DNA from: Paragonimus westermani
Taxonomy: Eukaryota; Platyhelminthes; Trematoda; Plagiorchiida; Troglotrematidae
DNA length: 64,000 nt
Assembly (NCBI GenBank): GCA_008508345.1
Contig: QNGE01002723.1
Coordinates: 1-64,000, forward strand
Direction of reading: 5' to 3'
The position numbers were made by a program, and so were the translations under genes. Below are positions 24,986 through 37,469 of the stretch, piece after piece (position 1 is the first letter of the stretch; each line of letters starts with the position of its first letter). The notes under the pieces are model-generated. The model saw nothing but the letters and a program-made list of their open reading frames with translations. It was not told the DNA's origin and made no database searches.

Positions 24986-25446
24986 ACAAGTATCCCCTAT
25001 TACTTCTCACGTCGTTTAATTATTTACCCTTCAGAAAACTGTTAGGTTGATTTTCCACTTTGTTGCGCCGTTAGTCATTTTCATTGTGCGAATAACACTG
25101 CGTCAAAGTATTCTTGGAATTCTTTGGAATCATTTTACGTTCCCGGGTCCTTGCAATTTTCACCCATTGGCAAAACAATTGAGAATAACGTGGACCGAAC
25201 TTATCAAAATCGAAAGAGAATGGTCATCAGGGCTGAGGATGAGCAGACTCAGTAGCTGTTCAGTAAACCTGGTTATTTATAAGTGAACCACTGGAGAACA
25301 AGAGTCGATCTATATTGTCTCATCTATTCCGGTGTGTGGCTACAGCTAGTCTAGGTTGGAAGTCACAGGTCACGAGCCAAACAGCACTTCCACACACGAA
25401 TCGTTTCTCAGATATACCGAAGCAATAAACACTCAGTGTTTACTTT
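24986..25446. other. No gene recognised
   Basis: Short spacer between a Penelope-like scrap and a Gypsy relic. It may contain the lost 5' end of the relic. Confidence 0.4.
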
Positions 25447-28310
25447 ATGAATGAGTTCATTATCAATGCTCTCACTTGTTCCAAAACCTTTATCGAACGA
25501 TATGTAAAAGAAGTGGTGTTTGGCAACGGACTGAGGAAGGAACTTGCTGTGAAAAGAGGACAAACCGAGCACACTGAAAACTCCGGTCGACCCGGTACAT
25601 CAGTTCATGTTATATCGTCAGGCTGCATCAAGGAAGCCAACAAATGTGAGTCAAATACAGGGTTGAAAATGTGGAATGATGTAGCAACAAGCGTTAACGG
25701 GGTTGCGACATTGCCGGTCGTGAATCTGAAGAATGGGCAGATTTATACGCTTGATTTTTTTGTTGATTCAGACTCAACACCCATTTTGGCTGTTGATATC
25801 ATTCGGTTGATGGGTTGCATGGCCGCTGACCACGATGAATTTCCGCATAAATCAGGCGATTCCGATGTTCTTGATCAGTATTCATGTTTTTGATTCGGTT
25901 CTCGGTCACATCCAGGTGCCGTTAACTGATCTTTGGTTAGAGATGCCGTTCCTGTTGTGTTACCAGTCCGAGGGATTCTGTTCGCCATATGTGATTAGTG
26001 TAAAGCGGAATTAGATCGACTAGTTCAAATTAACGTGATTGTTCCGGTAGACGAACCGACTGACTAGGTCAGACAGATTGCTGTAACTTTAAAGAAGTCA
26101 GGTGACATCCGGTTGTATATGGATCCCAAGCCACTGAACAGGGTGCTCCGAGGAGAGTATTACTGTCTGCCAACCATCTATGACATTCTACCGGAACTGA
26201 GTCAAACCCGTTTTTTATACGGGCGTAGACTTATCTCCGGCTTTTCGGAAATTAGGACTAAACGAGCAATCCGGTTACTTTACTGCATTTGAAACCCCCC
26301 TTGAACATTTTCGTTGGTTGCGGTTGCCTTTGGGATTGAAGGTGTCATATAGGACGTTAATTTTTGGAAAAATTGTACAGGATCACGATGGAAACTAGGA
26401 GGAATTCCTGAAGCGCTGTATTAATCAAGGAATTCGCCTGTCACGTGATCTTCTGGATTTGCAAGAAAAAGAGGCCATTTTTCACGGACATTTACTAACA
26501 TCAGACGGACTCAAAATAAGCCCCGAGAAGATAAGGGCTACCATCACGTTGTCACCTTCTGAAGATGTGAAAGCAGTATCGGGGGTGAATGGTGTGGTTT
26601 TTTAGCTGAGTCGTTTCTTTCCAAATCTATCCGACATGATGCAAGTCATCCACAGGATGACTCATAAGGGAGCACATAGAAATAGGAGAGAGAACTACAG
26701 ACAACACTCGATAAAATCAAACGAGTCATTAATTAAGCCCCTATAGTGAACTGCTACTCAGTGTGGTAACAGTGAAACTGGTCTGTGGGCGGTATCATCA
26801 CTAAACGGAAGCATGAGTCGATCACCTGCTGAGCGAAACTAAGCACAAATTGGCTCTGACATTCGCATTGGGAACGGTTCAATACTAATACTTTTGGTCA
26901 GAAAACAATTGTTCACATCAACCACAACCCACTAGTTTCAATGGTGAAGAAACAGTTATTGGCTGCACCGCGAGGGTTACAAAGAATGTTAATCAGAATG
27001 GAAAAATATGACATCGATTTGATCTATCAGCCGGGAACTCATATGCACATATCTGATACTTTGCCCAGAGCTTGTGGAAAAGGTTCTCTTGCGGAGAGCT
27101 TCATTCTGACACTATTGCGGCTATGGATTACAATATGACGGAAGCCGCATTAATCACCGACCTAAAAATAAAGCAAAGGCACAACACGTTACGTTACAAA
27201 GTCTGGCTGAAACAATTATAAACGGGTGGCTACACGACAAGAGAAAGCTACCCGAGTAATTGGCAGTATTCCTCAATGGCCGTTATCAAGTTATCCAGAA
27301 AGGCAGCTTTATATTCAAAGGAGAAAGATTCGCAATTCCGAGGACGATTCAGCGAAAGGTGTTGGAGCATGTTTACCTGGCAAATACGCGAGTGAACAGC
27401 TGTATCCGGAGGGCAAAGGAACCATTCTGTTGGTATCAGATGTAGAGTTCTATAGAGTACAACATATACAGCTGTAATGCTTGCCGGAGTATTGGCTCAA
27501 AGCAAACCAAGGAAATGTTGGCTCGTCAAATCTCTCAAAGACCCTGGCAAGTATTATTTACGGACATCTTTGCATTCAAAACTAAGCGATAATTGCTCAC
27601 AACAGACCATTTCAGCACCTTCTCTAAGTTGAAATGGCTGAGTTCCACTACTTCCATTGCGGTCGTTAATAAAATTCGAGCCCAATTTGCGCTCTATGGT
27701 ATACGTAAGATCTTCTTTTCCGACAACGAACCACAGTTCATTGGCACGGATTTCAGAATTTTTGCCGAAAAGTGAGAATTCCAGCACTGTCCAAGTAGTC
27801 TGTACTACAGTCGGTCAAATTGCAAGGCCGAAACGGCGGACACAATGGAAAAGCGATTGTTGCAACTGCCCCAGTTATCTGAAAAACATACGTTTAGTGT
27901 TACTGGAAAGAAGCCGAATACTCTTAATGAAACTATATCCCACAGCTCAACGCAAAGCATTTTTGGAAGAATAGCACGCACGCATCTGCTGATAATAGAA
28001 CTGCAAAACCCCAATCGATGAACGAAACGAGCGATTTGAGACGAAGAATGCTAACCCAAAAGCGATACCATGATGAAAGAGCCCGCGACCTACCGGTTCT
28101 ACAGGTGAGCGGCAAGGAATGGGTACAGTGCACTCTAGAAGACCCACGGCTATGTATAGAAGGAGTGGCGGTGAGGTACTGCGGTTATCGGTCATACGAA
28201 ATAGATTCCGGAGGGTTAATGAAGAGGAGGAATCGGGTGCACTTGAGAAAACGAGTAACACCACATGAAGAGCTCCTTCTCAAAAAGAGAAAAGTATTAT
28301 CATGAACCGG
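25447..28310 (+). pseudogene. Decayed Gypsy relic, same family as element 3
   Basis: Pieces of a Gag-Pol polyprotein appear in order and in several frames: the protease region tail (PILAVDIIRLMG, 25447-25893); the RT segment SGDIRLYMDPKPLN near 26100-26140 and GLKVSYRTLIF-like text near 26330; the end of RNase H (APRGLQRMLIRMEKYD at 26965-27010, then YQPGTHMHISDTL); the integrase zinc region (27260-27445); the integrase core (FSDNEPQFIG, 27593-27775); and a C-terminal piece (28018-28305). Each matches the corresponding part of the element at 49568-53700, for example SGELRVCIDPKPLN there. Numerous stops, frameshifts and small deletions separate them. No LTRs could be recognised. This is an old, inactive insertion. 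Confidence 0.8.
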
Positions 28311-29913
28311 AAGTGAATTGTGCTATGAAAAAAGAAGCATGTAAGGAGATTGGATTGGACAAACACATCGAAACGCAGTCAACCAGCGATTAGCAGAAGG
28401 CTACGGCCAATCAGTTTTGACAACGGGAACAGAGTGCCATGTCAGTGTGGTGACCGATCAGGATAGCACGTTCGCCTTACCGTCGGATTTTGTTATAACG
28501 AGGGTCGGAGTGAAACAAGTTGTGTAAATACATCACGCGTTACAGCAAACACGCTACATGCGGAGCCGAGCCGGCCAATAGAAAAGCCTAGGCGTCAGCA
28601 CCAATCGTAATTCTTCATTTTACCGATTCATCTTGTTTATAAAACAACCAATGGAAAATCAATAAATCCAGATTTGCTCTGTGCCATAAGGTTTGCTTTT
28701 GATTTCGCTCCCGGAATATAGGGGCCTCTCAACGGCAACGGACTGTGGAAGGAAACTGCTATGCAAAGAACCACTGGAAACCTCGTCCTATCCAAGCGAC
28801 GATCCTGAGGGTCTACTGTGTTGTTGGATCGACTACACGGGTTGAGTGATACGCGCAACCGTTCTCACTTATTGAAGAATGTGTTTACTTTCAGGTTTTA
28901 CATATTTTGTGTACTGTTGAGGATACAAATTTTTACGTTATACTGCCAAAACTGTTTAAATTAGAACCTACATATTTCCTGAGATGGTTAATGGACAGCA
29001 CTTGGCAATCAACCGTTCAGTTCGACGCTGGTCCTAGCAAAGATGTCATCTGTAGACTATCATAGGTTCATTGTGCACCGGCCACCTCATGGATCCCAAC
29101 TGACCTTTTAGTGTATCCCAGCAAATAACATACGCCCATGCTCATAATTTCACAAAATCCTGGCTAGTCTGAACTCACCGACCACAATTTTGTGCTTTAC
29201 GAAACTACCCGCAGTAAGGTTGCAACTATCATGGTTACACTAAACACGTTTTTCAGAACAATAACCGTTTCATCCTCTCTCATGTTCTTATCAAACGTGT
29301 TGTAGTCTAAAAGATAGTGATCGTAGCGCATCGTATATATGGACGTCCACTACAGCACATCGAACTATCCCTTCTGAACTATGTTAGTTAGGGAATACTT
29401 AATAGCACTGTAAGTCCCCTCAAGAAATCATCCTCTGTTAAGAAGCATCCTTGTCCAAGTAACACTTCTACGAATTCCGAAATTGTCTTTCACTAAGTAG
29501 CTGTTTGAGAAAGGAGAACAAGAAACACATTCTGGGTACTGAAATGTGACTGATCCTGCCATAATCATCCATTTTTCCTGGGTTCAACTCATATTACTTA
29601 GAATCTTGTCTAGGCATGGGCAACCTGAAAGTGCGTTAGCCTATCTGTGATCATGCCGCTTCAAGGCAGCCAAAGCTTGACAGTGTCACGTGGATAAGTC
29701 CGTCTGTTTGTCTTTGATTTGAACTGCATGTAGATATGAAAACTGTTTACTTCGAACTGTGGGCCTTAGTAACCAAGTATAGCATGTTTAAGTATTTGTC
29801 ACAAGAAGCCCCAATCGAGTTCCAATCGAGAATACACTTCCTTCTGAAACGTTTATATAATACGCTAAGGTACTATAATCAGTCACGGTCAAACCAGTGT
29901 TAAATCTGACTTT
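28311..29913. other. No gene recognised
   Basis: The first ~200 bases may belong to the 3' end of the preceding Gypsy relic. Beyond that I see neither coding sequence nor repeats I can match within the window. Confidence 0.4.
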
Positions 29914-30463
29914 ATGCCTATTTTGACTTATATGATAGAGTGTAGCTGTCCCGTTAATGATGTCGCAATCTTAACGACAAGGTTCTATGTGATTAAAGTC
30001 CGTCATTGGTCGCATCTATTCCGCAGCGGAATTGCGTTTGTTACTTTCCAACCGAAAGATGACTTTCCACGACTCCGATCATTATTCCTGGGAAAACTGC
30101 CTTTCATATCAACTGCCAATTCACGAGAAGCTGCGGTGATCCATAAAACGACAGAACGGGCCGAAACTCCCCAAAGAGGAGGGCGGAGCACTTCCCAAGT
30201 GGCTAGTGCAAACACTGACTCAACGAGGATCAGCATACCAATACTCGAACAGAGATCCGGCTTCTTCGATCGCAAAGTGCTTAATCTCAACAGGACACAT
30301 TGCTAACCCCGTCACTTCGTTAGTGGTCCTGCTGCGCAATCACAACCCTAAATTTGCAATCTCCGAAACGCTGTTAATCAAGCGTCACATGCCAGTCCCC
30401 TGTTGGCAGTTTCGTTACCGTATCAGTGAAAACATTTACTTAACAGCGGTTGCACCAATTTGA
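29914..30463 (+). pseudogene. Penelope-like C-terminal fragment
   Basis: The segment DPASSIAKCLISTGH (about 30253-30297) matches HPASSVAKHIIQTGH near the end of the Penelope-like element at 40325-40371. The following LLRNHNPKFAISETLLIKRH matches, in spacing and residues, the RSNRKRILQFAEALAIKRH segment after it. Upstream, a segment reading LGKLPFIS resembles the LELPFLG linker. It therefore covers the linker and GIY-YIG end of a distinct Penelope-like subfamily, shifted between frames and lacking the RT. Confidence 0.6.
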
Positions 30464-30588
30464 CGTGTGTTCATTTCATTATTTTGTTGTTTTGCACCAA
30501 ACCGCTATACCCAAATGATTTGTGTAGTTGACCGATGAGAACGAACGAAACTTTTGTACTTCATAATGTGCAGCTTCTTGGCGTTTTG

Positions 30589-30633
30589 AAAAGAAACTTA
30601 TTCACTAAAAGAAACTTATTCACTAAAAGAAAC
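30589..30633 (+). repeat. 18-bp tandem repeat, about 2.5 copies
   Basis: Unit AAAAGAAACTTATTCACT, two perfect copies plus a partial third. Confidence 0.9.
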
Positions 30634-30824
30634 CTTCTGTCAACTTCAGAAGTCGTTCCCTTTCGGTACTGCATACGATAATGTTGTTTATTGTACTGTT
30701 CTAATGTTGATCCCCCTGAAGTATCTCCAGACCAGACTCATAAGGTAACCAGTGCATAAAAACATTGTCGGTTGCTCACAGATTAGCCACAAACACTCGG
30801 TCAAGTGGCCTGATGAGTGAGCAA

Positions 30825-30866
30825 GACTTTGCGTTAAGGACAATTGACTTTGCGTTAAGGACAATT
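30825..30866 (+). repeat. 21-bp tandem duplication
   Basis: Two perfect copies of a 21-bp unit beginning GACTTTGCGTTAAGG. Confidence 0.9.
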
Positions 30867-32848
30867 GACTACTCCTAGCGTGATTGCCAACACAGCAAAC
30901 GTGCAAGGTAACGTTTGTGTACAACAAACTTCAACTGTACCTCAATCTACGAACAGTCACAAAGTACCACTCGAGTGGTGACAAATGCTAATTTATAGAT
31001 GTCTAAACTGACCAGAATATCACAAGAATCGAATGGACAAGAAGAAACAAACAGATTTCGTTTTGGATATAAACAAATTATCACATATAATCAGTAAGAT
31101 GTATAGAACGTTGGTGGTGCAACGACTTGCAAAGCGCTCAATCTGAACCGGGTATGCAAGCAAGTGTATGTCACGATGTCATGCCAATTTTGCTGGACTA
31201 AAGTACGGGCAAAATCACTGGTTAAAGTATTCTGTAAGAAAATGTTCATGAAAATACACCCATTGCAGTCTATGTGTACCAGTTCCTGTGTTTCAGATTT
31301 TTTGCCTCAATTTCAAAGAATAACCTCAGCAATAAATCACTATAATACTGCAGGGACTGCTGAATCACATCGGACGTTTGAAGGTTACAACCACAACGAA
31401 ACTGTAGAGTAACATCGCCAAATGAGGCTCGGGAGTACATGTAATTACATTCTAAGAATTCTTTTGTGCTCCAGTAAACAATTTTAAATACAAAGCGCAA
31501 GGCACTACCGTAAGGCCACTTCATCGTGTAGTCCACCAGAGAATGTATGTGTGAGGTATCAGTTCTGTCTCGCTCCCGCATCACAACGTACCAGTTGGGT
31601 ACGTCCTACACAGCTGTATCAAGATGGACAAAAACATCCCATTTTCCAAAGCCAGTAACTGACAATTCCACTACATAACTGTAGGTCATAACACGTGTGT
31701 TCCAGGCAGTCTTGGTCGGGTTTGGATCAAGACTACAAGTCAGCTACTAAGAAATATGAATTCCGAAGAGAAGGGCCTATTTCCTTGTGTAGCAATGCAA
31801 TGTTGTGTTTGGAGCTCACCTTCCCTTGAGCACTTTGCGTGAGGAATGGCAATAACTACTCACTTAATAAGTCTTCAAAATAGACAGTATTTTAACCATC
31901 ATCCGGAGTGGCGAATCGTTTAACCTGACTATTAAACTCTGCATCAGACCATGATAGATAAACGGTCGTGGGTTGTTTATCGAAACACACTTCAGTCGCT
32001 TACAGGATATAACAGTATCACCTACGCTCATCAGGGTTATCCAAGCAAAATTACTTCTTGTTATCAAAGTTCACATTCTCACTTTGATGCCTGTAAGACG
32101 CGTGTCTCTATCCTATCATAACGGCGTGATGAAAATTTACCTTTCCGTTCTTCTATAATTCAGATGCTAACATTCTTCCAGGGTCTTTGATATCGCACTG
32201 AGCCCAAATTCGGACAATTTCGGCTGAATTATTTGTCTATTTTCACTACAATCCATCCTTCTTTGTTGTTGCCTACTTGTTAGAGTGACTCTCTCGGGAA
32301 AGAAATGAGGGTACATTTCTAGCTTTGAAGTGATTTCGTAATCATTAGTATAGTGGAACGCATCTGTATGAAAATCAGAACAGTGCCTGTGTATCTTCAG
32401 TTAACGTTGCCGCACGTTATATGGCCCAGTCAGAAATAGCAGACTTTCAATGAACTCTGAGATATGAGTATGTCAGGTTGAACGTCTGCGTCTTCTGCGT
32501 GTTTCCTACGCTTAACTTGTATAGCTTTAATCCTGTCGGTCCAGCTGACCAGTCGTCAAGGTCGTCCAGTTCCTGTTGATTTCTCCAGTGATGCTGATGA
32601 GAGTGCGTACTATCTGCTTTAATCTTGGCCTATACACTTGATTTCGATCGTTTACCTTAGCGTTCAACAAAATATCTTTCAATACACCTTGGTTAAACAT
32701 TATTTCCAAGGATTTGATCATTCGAAAATCTTACTTGGGGAAAAGATCCCATTCCGTATAAATCAGTTTGAACAGCAAGTACAGAATTCGCAGGTGTCGT
32801 CGGTATCATACCATGAACAATAGCTGGACCTGAACCAGAACAGTTAAT

Positions 32849-33888
32849 TTAGACAGTAATCGTAATTGAGGCAAAGAAATTAGCATGACCCGGTACGCTG
32901 TGTTTAGACGAAATTTGTGTCCATCGCCCGGCATCCGGTTTGGAGAAGAAGCGTGGTAAACGCTCGGGATTGGTGGTGAGCATGTGGGCTGGCGTAGGTT
33001 CGTACACGCTGTGTACGAACAGCGCGCCGTCATCCGCGAACAGAAGCATGCGGATCGTTGAAGTGTGTATCCGTGTTGGGGCATCGAAACGTCGAATATT
33101 CAGTAGGCACCCATCCGTCCGGTACTCAATCCAAACGAACTCCTCCTGAAAAGTAACGGTTACCATAACACTCGATTATAAACTAAATAGGGTCGAGACT
33201 AGCACACAACCCTGATTCACGTCAGTGACAATGTCAGAATTATCAGAGGTCCATCCACATGAATGTACCTTCGCCCACATGCCTACATGCAACATTCTAA
33301 TCCAATTGACAAACTCATCTGGATATCCAAACTTGCCAAGCACAACCCACAACGCTTTGCTGAAGTCCACGAACAGGGCATGAAGAGGCTGGTTGCGTTC
33401 TCGACATTTCTCCTGAAGCTATCGAGCATCAAACACAGGGTCGGTCCTACTGCGACTCGACCGGAATCCGTACTGCTCCTCAGGAACACCCGTCTCCAAG
33501 ACTTCCGTATTCAGCCGCTGCAGAAGGATTCTGGCAAACAACCTGCTTGTGCAGCTCAGAAGACTGACAACGCAATAGCTGTCGGCGCACTGTTTACTAC
33601 CCCTACCTTTGAACAGGGGGACGATGAGAACATCCTTGAATTCTGGCGTCATCACCTCTTGTTCCCAGATGGAGTGAACCAGTGGGAGCAGTACACATTC
33701 CAGCGCCGGTGCATCATTCTTCAGCATTTCATCTGACAATCCATCCTCACATTCAGCTTTTCGGTTGCGCAGTTATCTGATCGCTGTTTGTACCTCTGGC
33801 AAATTCGTGGTGAGATCAAGTGAAGGTTTGGTATGCTGTTGCGGCATGCTGTTCACGGTCACCAAATCAATGGTAGCAGGGCGGTTTG
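32849..33888 (-). pseudogene. RTE-like LINE fragment B: reverse transcriptase
   Basis: Read on the minus strand from about 33739: VPLFKGRGSKQCADSY, then VPEEQYGFR, MDFSKAL (Asp in the first catalytic motif), a QGCVL..TLFSL segment, and MLLFADDGALF, whose FADD is the second catalytic motif. This is the order of a non-LTR reverse transcriptase. At least two frame changes and stops break it. The thumb region fades out near 32850. The 5' side ends at the GTAG that precedes the Gypsy copy 2 LTR, exactly where fragment A is cut. It is about 90% identical to fragment C (35855-36390). Confidence 0.83.
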
Positions 33889-33892
33889 GTAG
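33889..33892 (+). other. GTAG target-site flank of Gypsy copy 2
   Basis: GTAG immediately left of the truncated 5' LTR. The same four bases follow the 3' LTR of copy 1 (10379-10382), both continuing into the same LINE. The unoccupied LINE copy has AAAG at 36386-36389. Confidence 0.65.
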
Positions 33893-35147
33893 TGTAGTGA
33901 TGATAGACGGTCGCACTACACTACTTACACCACTATTTAGTAGCAGCTTGGATCGAAATGATCGTGGCGGAAGCGGTCGGAGTGAGGGCAGACCGGGCGG
34001 AGCTGGCGGTTCTGCGGATACTGCTCAAGGACAGGGCAAAGACGGTGCTGGATGCGACGCAAAGAGGCACTGCGAAGCTGGAGTGGGCCGCCGCGAAGGA
34101 GGCGCTGATCGCCAGGTTCAACAGCCCCGCCGACTGCCAGGAGGCAATGAGGCGGTACAAGGGCGCCCGGTTTGGACCAGGAAGCGACACTCTGGTCTAC
34201 GCCATGTCCCTGCGGGCAGCGTTGTCAAGAGCCCTGTCACATTTGGACCAGGACTCAGAACAACGCCTGACGACGACACAGTTCTTGGACGGAATGCAAC
34301 CAACAGTCCGGGATCAGCTCATAGTTGCTCTCATCACACAGCCCATGACGCTGGAACAGTTGGCCGATGTAGCTCGACAATTGGCGACAGAAAATGCCAC
34401 CACAGTCAACGAGTTGGAGGCAAGCGTTCCCAGTGAACTGAATAGCCTTCGAAGCGCGATGGAAAAGTTGACTCAGGAAATGGCGGCTTTGAAAATGAAA
34501 AAGGAGGAGAGCCGTCGCGACATTTATTACGGATGTGGAAGACGGGGACACTGGCAAAAAATTTGCCCACCCGGCAAGAAACGTTCGTACTTTAATAAGC
34601 GTTTCGTTGATTGTTATTTGTTTGGGAATTGAGATCCGGTAATAGGGACGGTTGATAAGACAGCAGTTCAGGCTAGGTTAGAATGCAATGGTAGCTTGGA
34701 GTACTGTTTGGTTGACACTGGGGCCGCGATTTCGTTGACTGGGCTGAGGTCAAGAAAGATTGTGCGGCCGTGTGCGGTGGTAGTCCGAACGGTCGGTGGG
34801 TTTACTCTGGAAGTTGACGGTCTGGCATAATATGGTGTTCGAATCGATGGTCAGGTAGTCAACCAACCGTTCGTCATTGCCCCCGACGCACGTCAGACTA
34901 TCTTGGGGGCGGATTTTCTTGACCACGTTGAGGTCGTGATTGAGTTGAAGCATGATAAACCGATAACAAAATATGGGATGGTTCCACTGGTGAGAAAGCG
35001 CAAAAGCCAGTTTGGACAAATTGAAGTGAACGTACCCAGAGCAATGCCAACTTATGACAATCAGTTGCTGAACGAAGTGATACGCAAGTTTCAGGGATTG
35101 TTCACTACGGATCAGGACCCGTATGGCTATTGTGACTGGGTTGAACA
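33893..35147 (+). mobile_element. Gypsy copy 2 (truncated relative of copy 1)
   Basis: Begins with about 70 bases of the same LTR (TGTAGTGATGATAGA...), which then jumps directly into Gag at GTGGCGGAAGCGG. About 330 bases covering the rest of the LTR and the Gag start are deleted, with a CG microhomology at the joint. Gag continues open (33958-34632) to the zinc knuckle CX2CX4HX4C around 34528-34569, then meets a stop where copy 1 reads GGG. A second stop lies at about 34828 in the protease region, downstream of DTGA. Sequence resembling copy 1 residues 335-415 continues to 35147, where the assembly gap begins. Inactive. The remainder of Pol and the 3' LTR are not seen. Confidence 0.88.
33958..34632 (+). 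pseudogene. Truncated Gag of Gypsy copy 2
   Basis: Open for 224 codons. It corresponds to copy 1 Gag from about residue 25 through the zinc knuckle, including a CGRRGHW finger. The N terminus is replaced by a few LTR-encoded residues because of the deletion, and translation stops before the protease. It might be made as an N-terminally shortened Gag if transcribed, but there is no sign of that. Confidence 0.75.
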
Positions 35148-35854
35148 NNNNNNNNNNNNNNNNNNNNNNNNNNNNNNNNNNNNNNNNNNNNNNNNNNNNN
35201 NNNNNNNNNNNNNNNNNNNNNNNNNNNNNNNNNNNNNNNNNNNNNNNNNNNNNNNNNNNNNNNNNNNNNNNNNNNNNNNNNNNNNNNNNNNNNNNNNNNN
35301 NNNNNNNNNNNNNNNNNNNNNNNNNNNNNNNNNNNNNNNNNNNNNNNNNNNNNNNNNNNNNNNNNNNNNNNNNNNNNNNNNNNNNNNNNNNNNNNNNNNN
35401 NNNNNNNNNNNNNNNNNNNNNNNNNNNNNNNNNNNNNNNNNNNNNNNNNNNNNNNNNNNNNNNNNNNNNNNNNNNNNNNNNNNNNNNNNNNNNNNNNNNN
35501 NNNNNNNNNNNNNNNNNNNNNNNNNNNNNNNNNNNNNNNNNNNNNNNNNNNNNNNNNNNNNNNNNNNNNNNNNNNNNNNNNNNNNNNNNNNNNNNNNNNN
35601 NNNNNNNNNNNNNNNNNNNNNNNNNNNNNNNNNNNNNNNNNNNNNNNNNNNNNNNNNNNNNNNNNNNNNNNNNNNNNNNNNNNNNNNNNNNNNNNNNNNN
35701 NNNNNNNNNNNNNNNNNNNNNNNNNNNNNNNNNNNNNNNNNNNNNNNNNNNNNNNNNNNNNNNNNNNNNNNNNNNNNNNNNNNNNNNNNNNNNNNNNNNN
35801 NNNNNNNNNNNNNNNNNNNNNNNNNNNNNNNNNNNNNNNNNNNNNNNNNNNNNN
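35148..35854. other. Assembly gap (707 Ns)
   Basis: Undetermined bases. The left edge lies in Gypsy copy 2 Pol, the right edge in LINE fragment C. Open frames running through it are meaningless. Confidence 0.99.
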
Positions 35855-36470
35855 TGCTGAAGTCCACGAACAGGGCATGAAGAGGCTGGTTGCGTTCTCG
35901 ACATTTCTCCTGAAGCTATCGAGCATCAAACACAGGGTCGGTCCTACTGCGACTCGCCCGGAATCCGTACTGCTCCTCAGGAACACCCGTCTCCAAGACT
36001 TCCGTATTCAGCCGTTTCAGAAGGATTCTGCCATGCAGCTTGTCTGTGCAGCTCAGAAGACCGATGACGTGATAATTGTCGGCGCATTGCTTACTACCTC
36101 TACCTTTGAACAGAGGTACGATAAGGACATCCTTGAAATCTGACGGCATCACCTCTTGTTCCCGGATAGAGTGAACCAGTGGGAGCAGTACACATTCCAG
36201 CGTCGGTGCATCATTCTTCAGCATTTCATCTGACAATCCATCCTCACATTCAGCTTTTCGGTTGCGCAGTTATCTGATCGCTGTTTGTACCTCTGGCAAA
36301 TTCGTGGTGAGATCAAGCGAAGGTTTGGTATGCTGTTGCGGCATGCTGTTCACAGTCACCAAATCAATAGTAGCAGGGAGATTTAAAAGTTTACCAAAGT
36401 GTTTACACTCCACTATTATGATGTCCTCTGGATGCACGAACAGACGGTGTCCACATCAACCAGTGCTTCA
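35855..36470 (-). pseudogene. RTE-like LINE fragment C: RT start and linker
   Basis: Near-duplicate of 33359-33888 (same RT segments PLFKGRGSKQCADNY and VPEEQYGFR on the minus strand, 35916-36236). Unlike fragment B it runs uninterrupted past the Gypsy insertion point (AAAG at 36386-36389) into linker sequence that matches the start of fragment A (TTTACC-AAGTGTTTAC at 36390 and 10383). It therefore gives the empty-site version of the locus. Cut by the gap at its 3' side. Confidence 0.82.
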
Positions 36471-37469
36471 CACACATAGCGTTTGAAAGGCAATTTTTCG
36501 GATTGGGAACCAACATACGTCAGTGAGTTCCAAGTAACTGAAAAATGAGAATATGATATTTCCCCCAGCGGACTGTGCCATGAGAGTATTGATTTCACCA
36601 AGTGGCATACAATACATGAAAGATACAGATTTACAAATCACTAATCACAATTTCTCCATAGAATCTGAGGCAAATTATGCTGTGTTTTTAGGTTTGTCGT
36701 GCCACTTATGGACTTCGATTTCATGTTCATATTCATTTTACGAAAATAATAAAGGTCGCTTGGCTCCTCTCCACCTTTTGGCCTCGTCGATGAGCTGTGT
36801 CGTTCCGCTTTCTTTCAACGTCTTAGTTGGCTGTTTTACCCGTAATCAGGGTAACTTGTTGCCTTACTGAGATCGGTGTGGACAGTTCCTTTAGAAGTGT
36901 CGTCCAGATTGAGGTGCTTATTCTGTGGAAAGCAGAATTGCCTGGAAAAATATTGTCTACAAAATGGACCAGACTATCATGCCGGAAACAGAACACAGTG
37001 ACAGACCGCGACCAGTGCGTCATCTTATGAAAATAACTGTCGATACTGGGACCATTTTTGTCACTTCTAGATGATCCATGCGCAGCATATAGTTAGTACT
37101 GAACACTGTTAACCAAAAACCGTTTATGCATACCGTGAAATAAATCTTCCATCCGCATACTCAATGGTTTCTTTCAAGTTATGTCAGGTTAACGTGTGCC
37201 TGTGAATAATGACCTAATGCGTCATGCGCTAAAGTGCTCGATCTATAGTAGCTCACTACACATGAACAAAAACCGTACCTAAATGAGACAGTAATCTACG
37301 AAATATGAAAATCTGTCAATTACTGCCACACATGTGCTGTCCTATCGGTAGGTCAGCATTACCGTCACGCATTAGTATATAGATTTTACATTCACAACAA
37401 ATGCTCAAAATGTTCTCCACGGATTCGCGTACACTAAAACATTCTCCCCAGACACGATGACAGCACATG
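36471..37469. other. No gene recognised
   Basis: The left part may still be decayed LINE linker. Nothing else is supportable. Confidence 0.4.

Larger units (their letters stand above)
30464..32848. other. No gene recognised; two short tandem duplications
   Basis: I can support only two tandem duplications (30589-30633 and 30825-30866). No coding or RNA gene is visible. The downstream boundary is the truncated 3' end of LINE fragment B. Confidence 0.5.

Noticed and set aside
30806..30830. CTGATGAG string as hammerhead core
   Set aside because: No GAAA strand or stems at suitable distance.
34750..35986. Long open frames across the gap
   Set aside because: Their length comes from undetermined bases; only the ends are real sequence.
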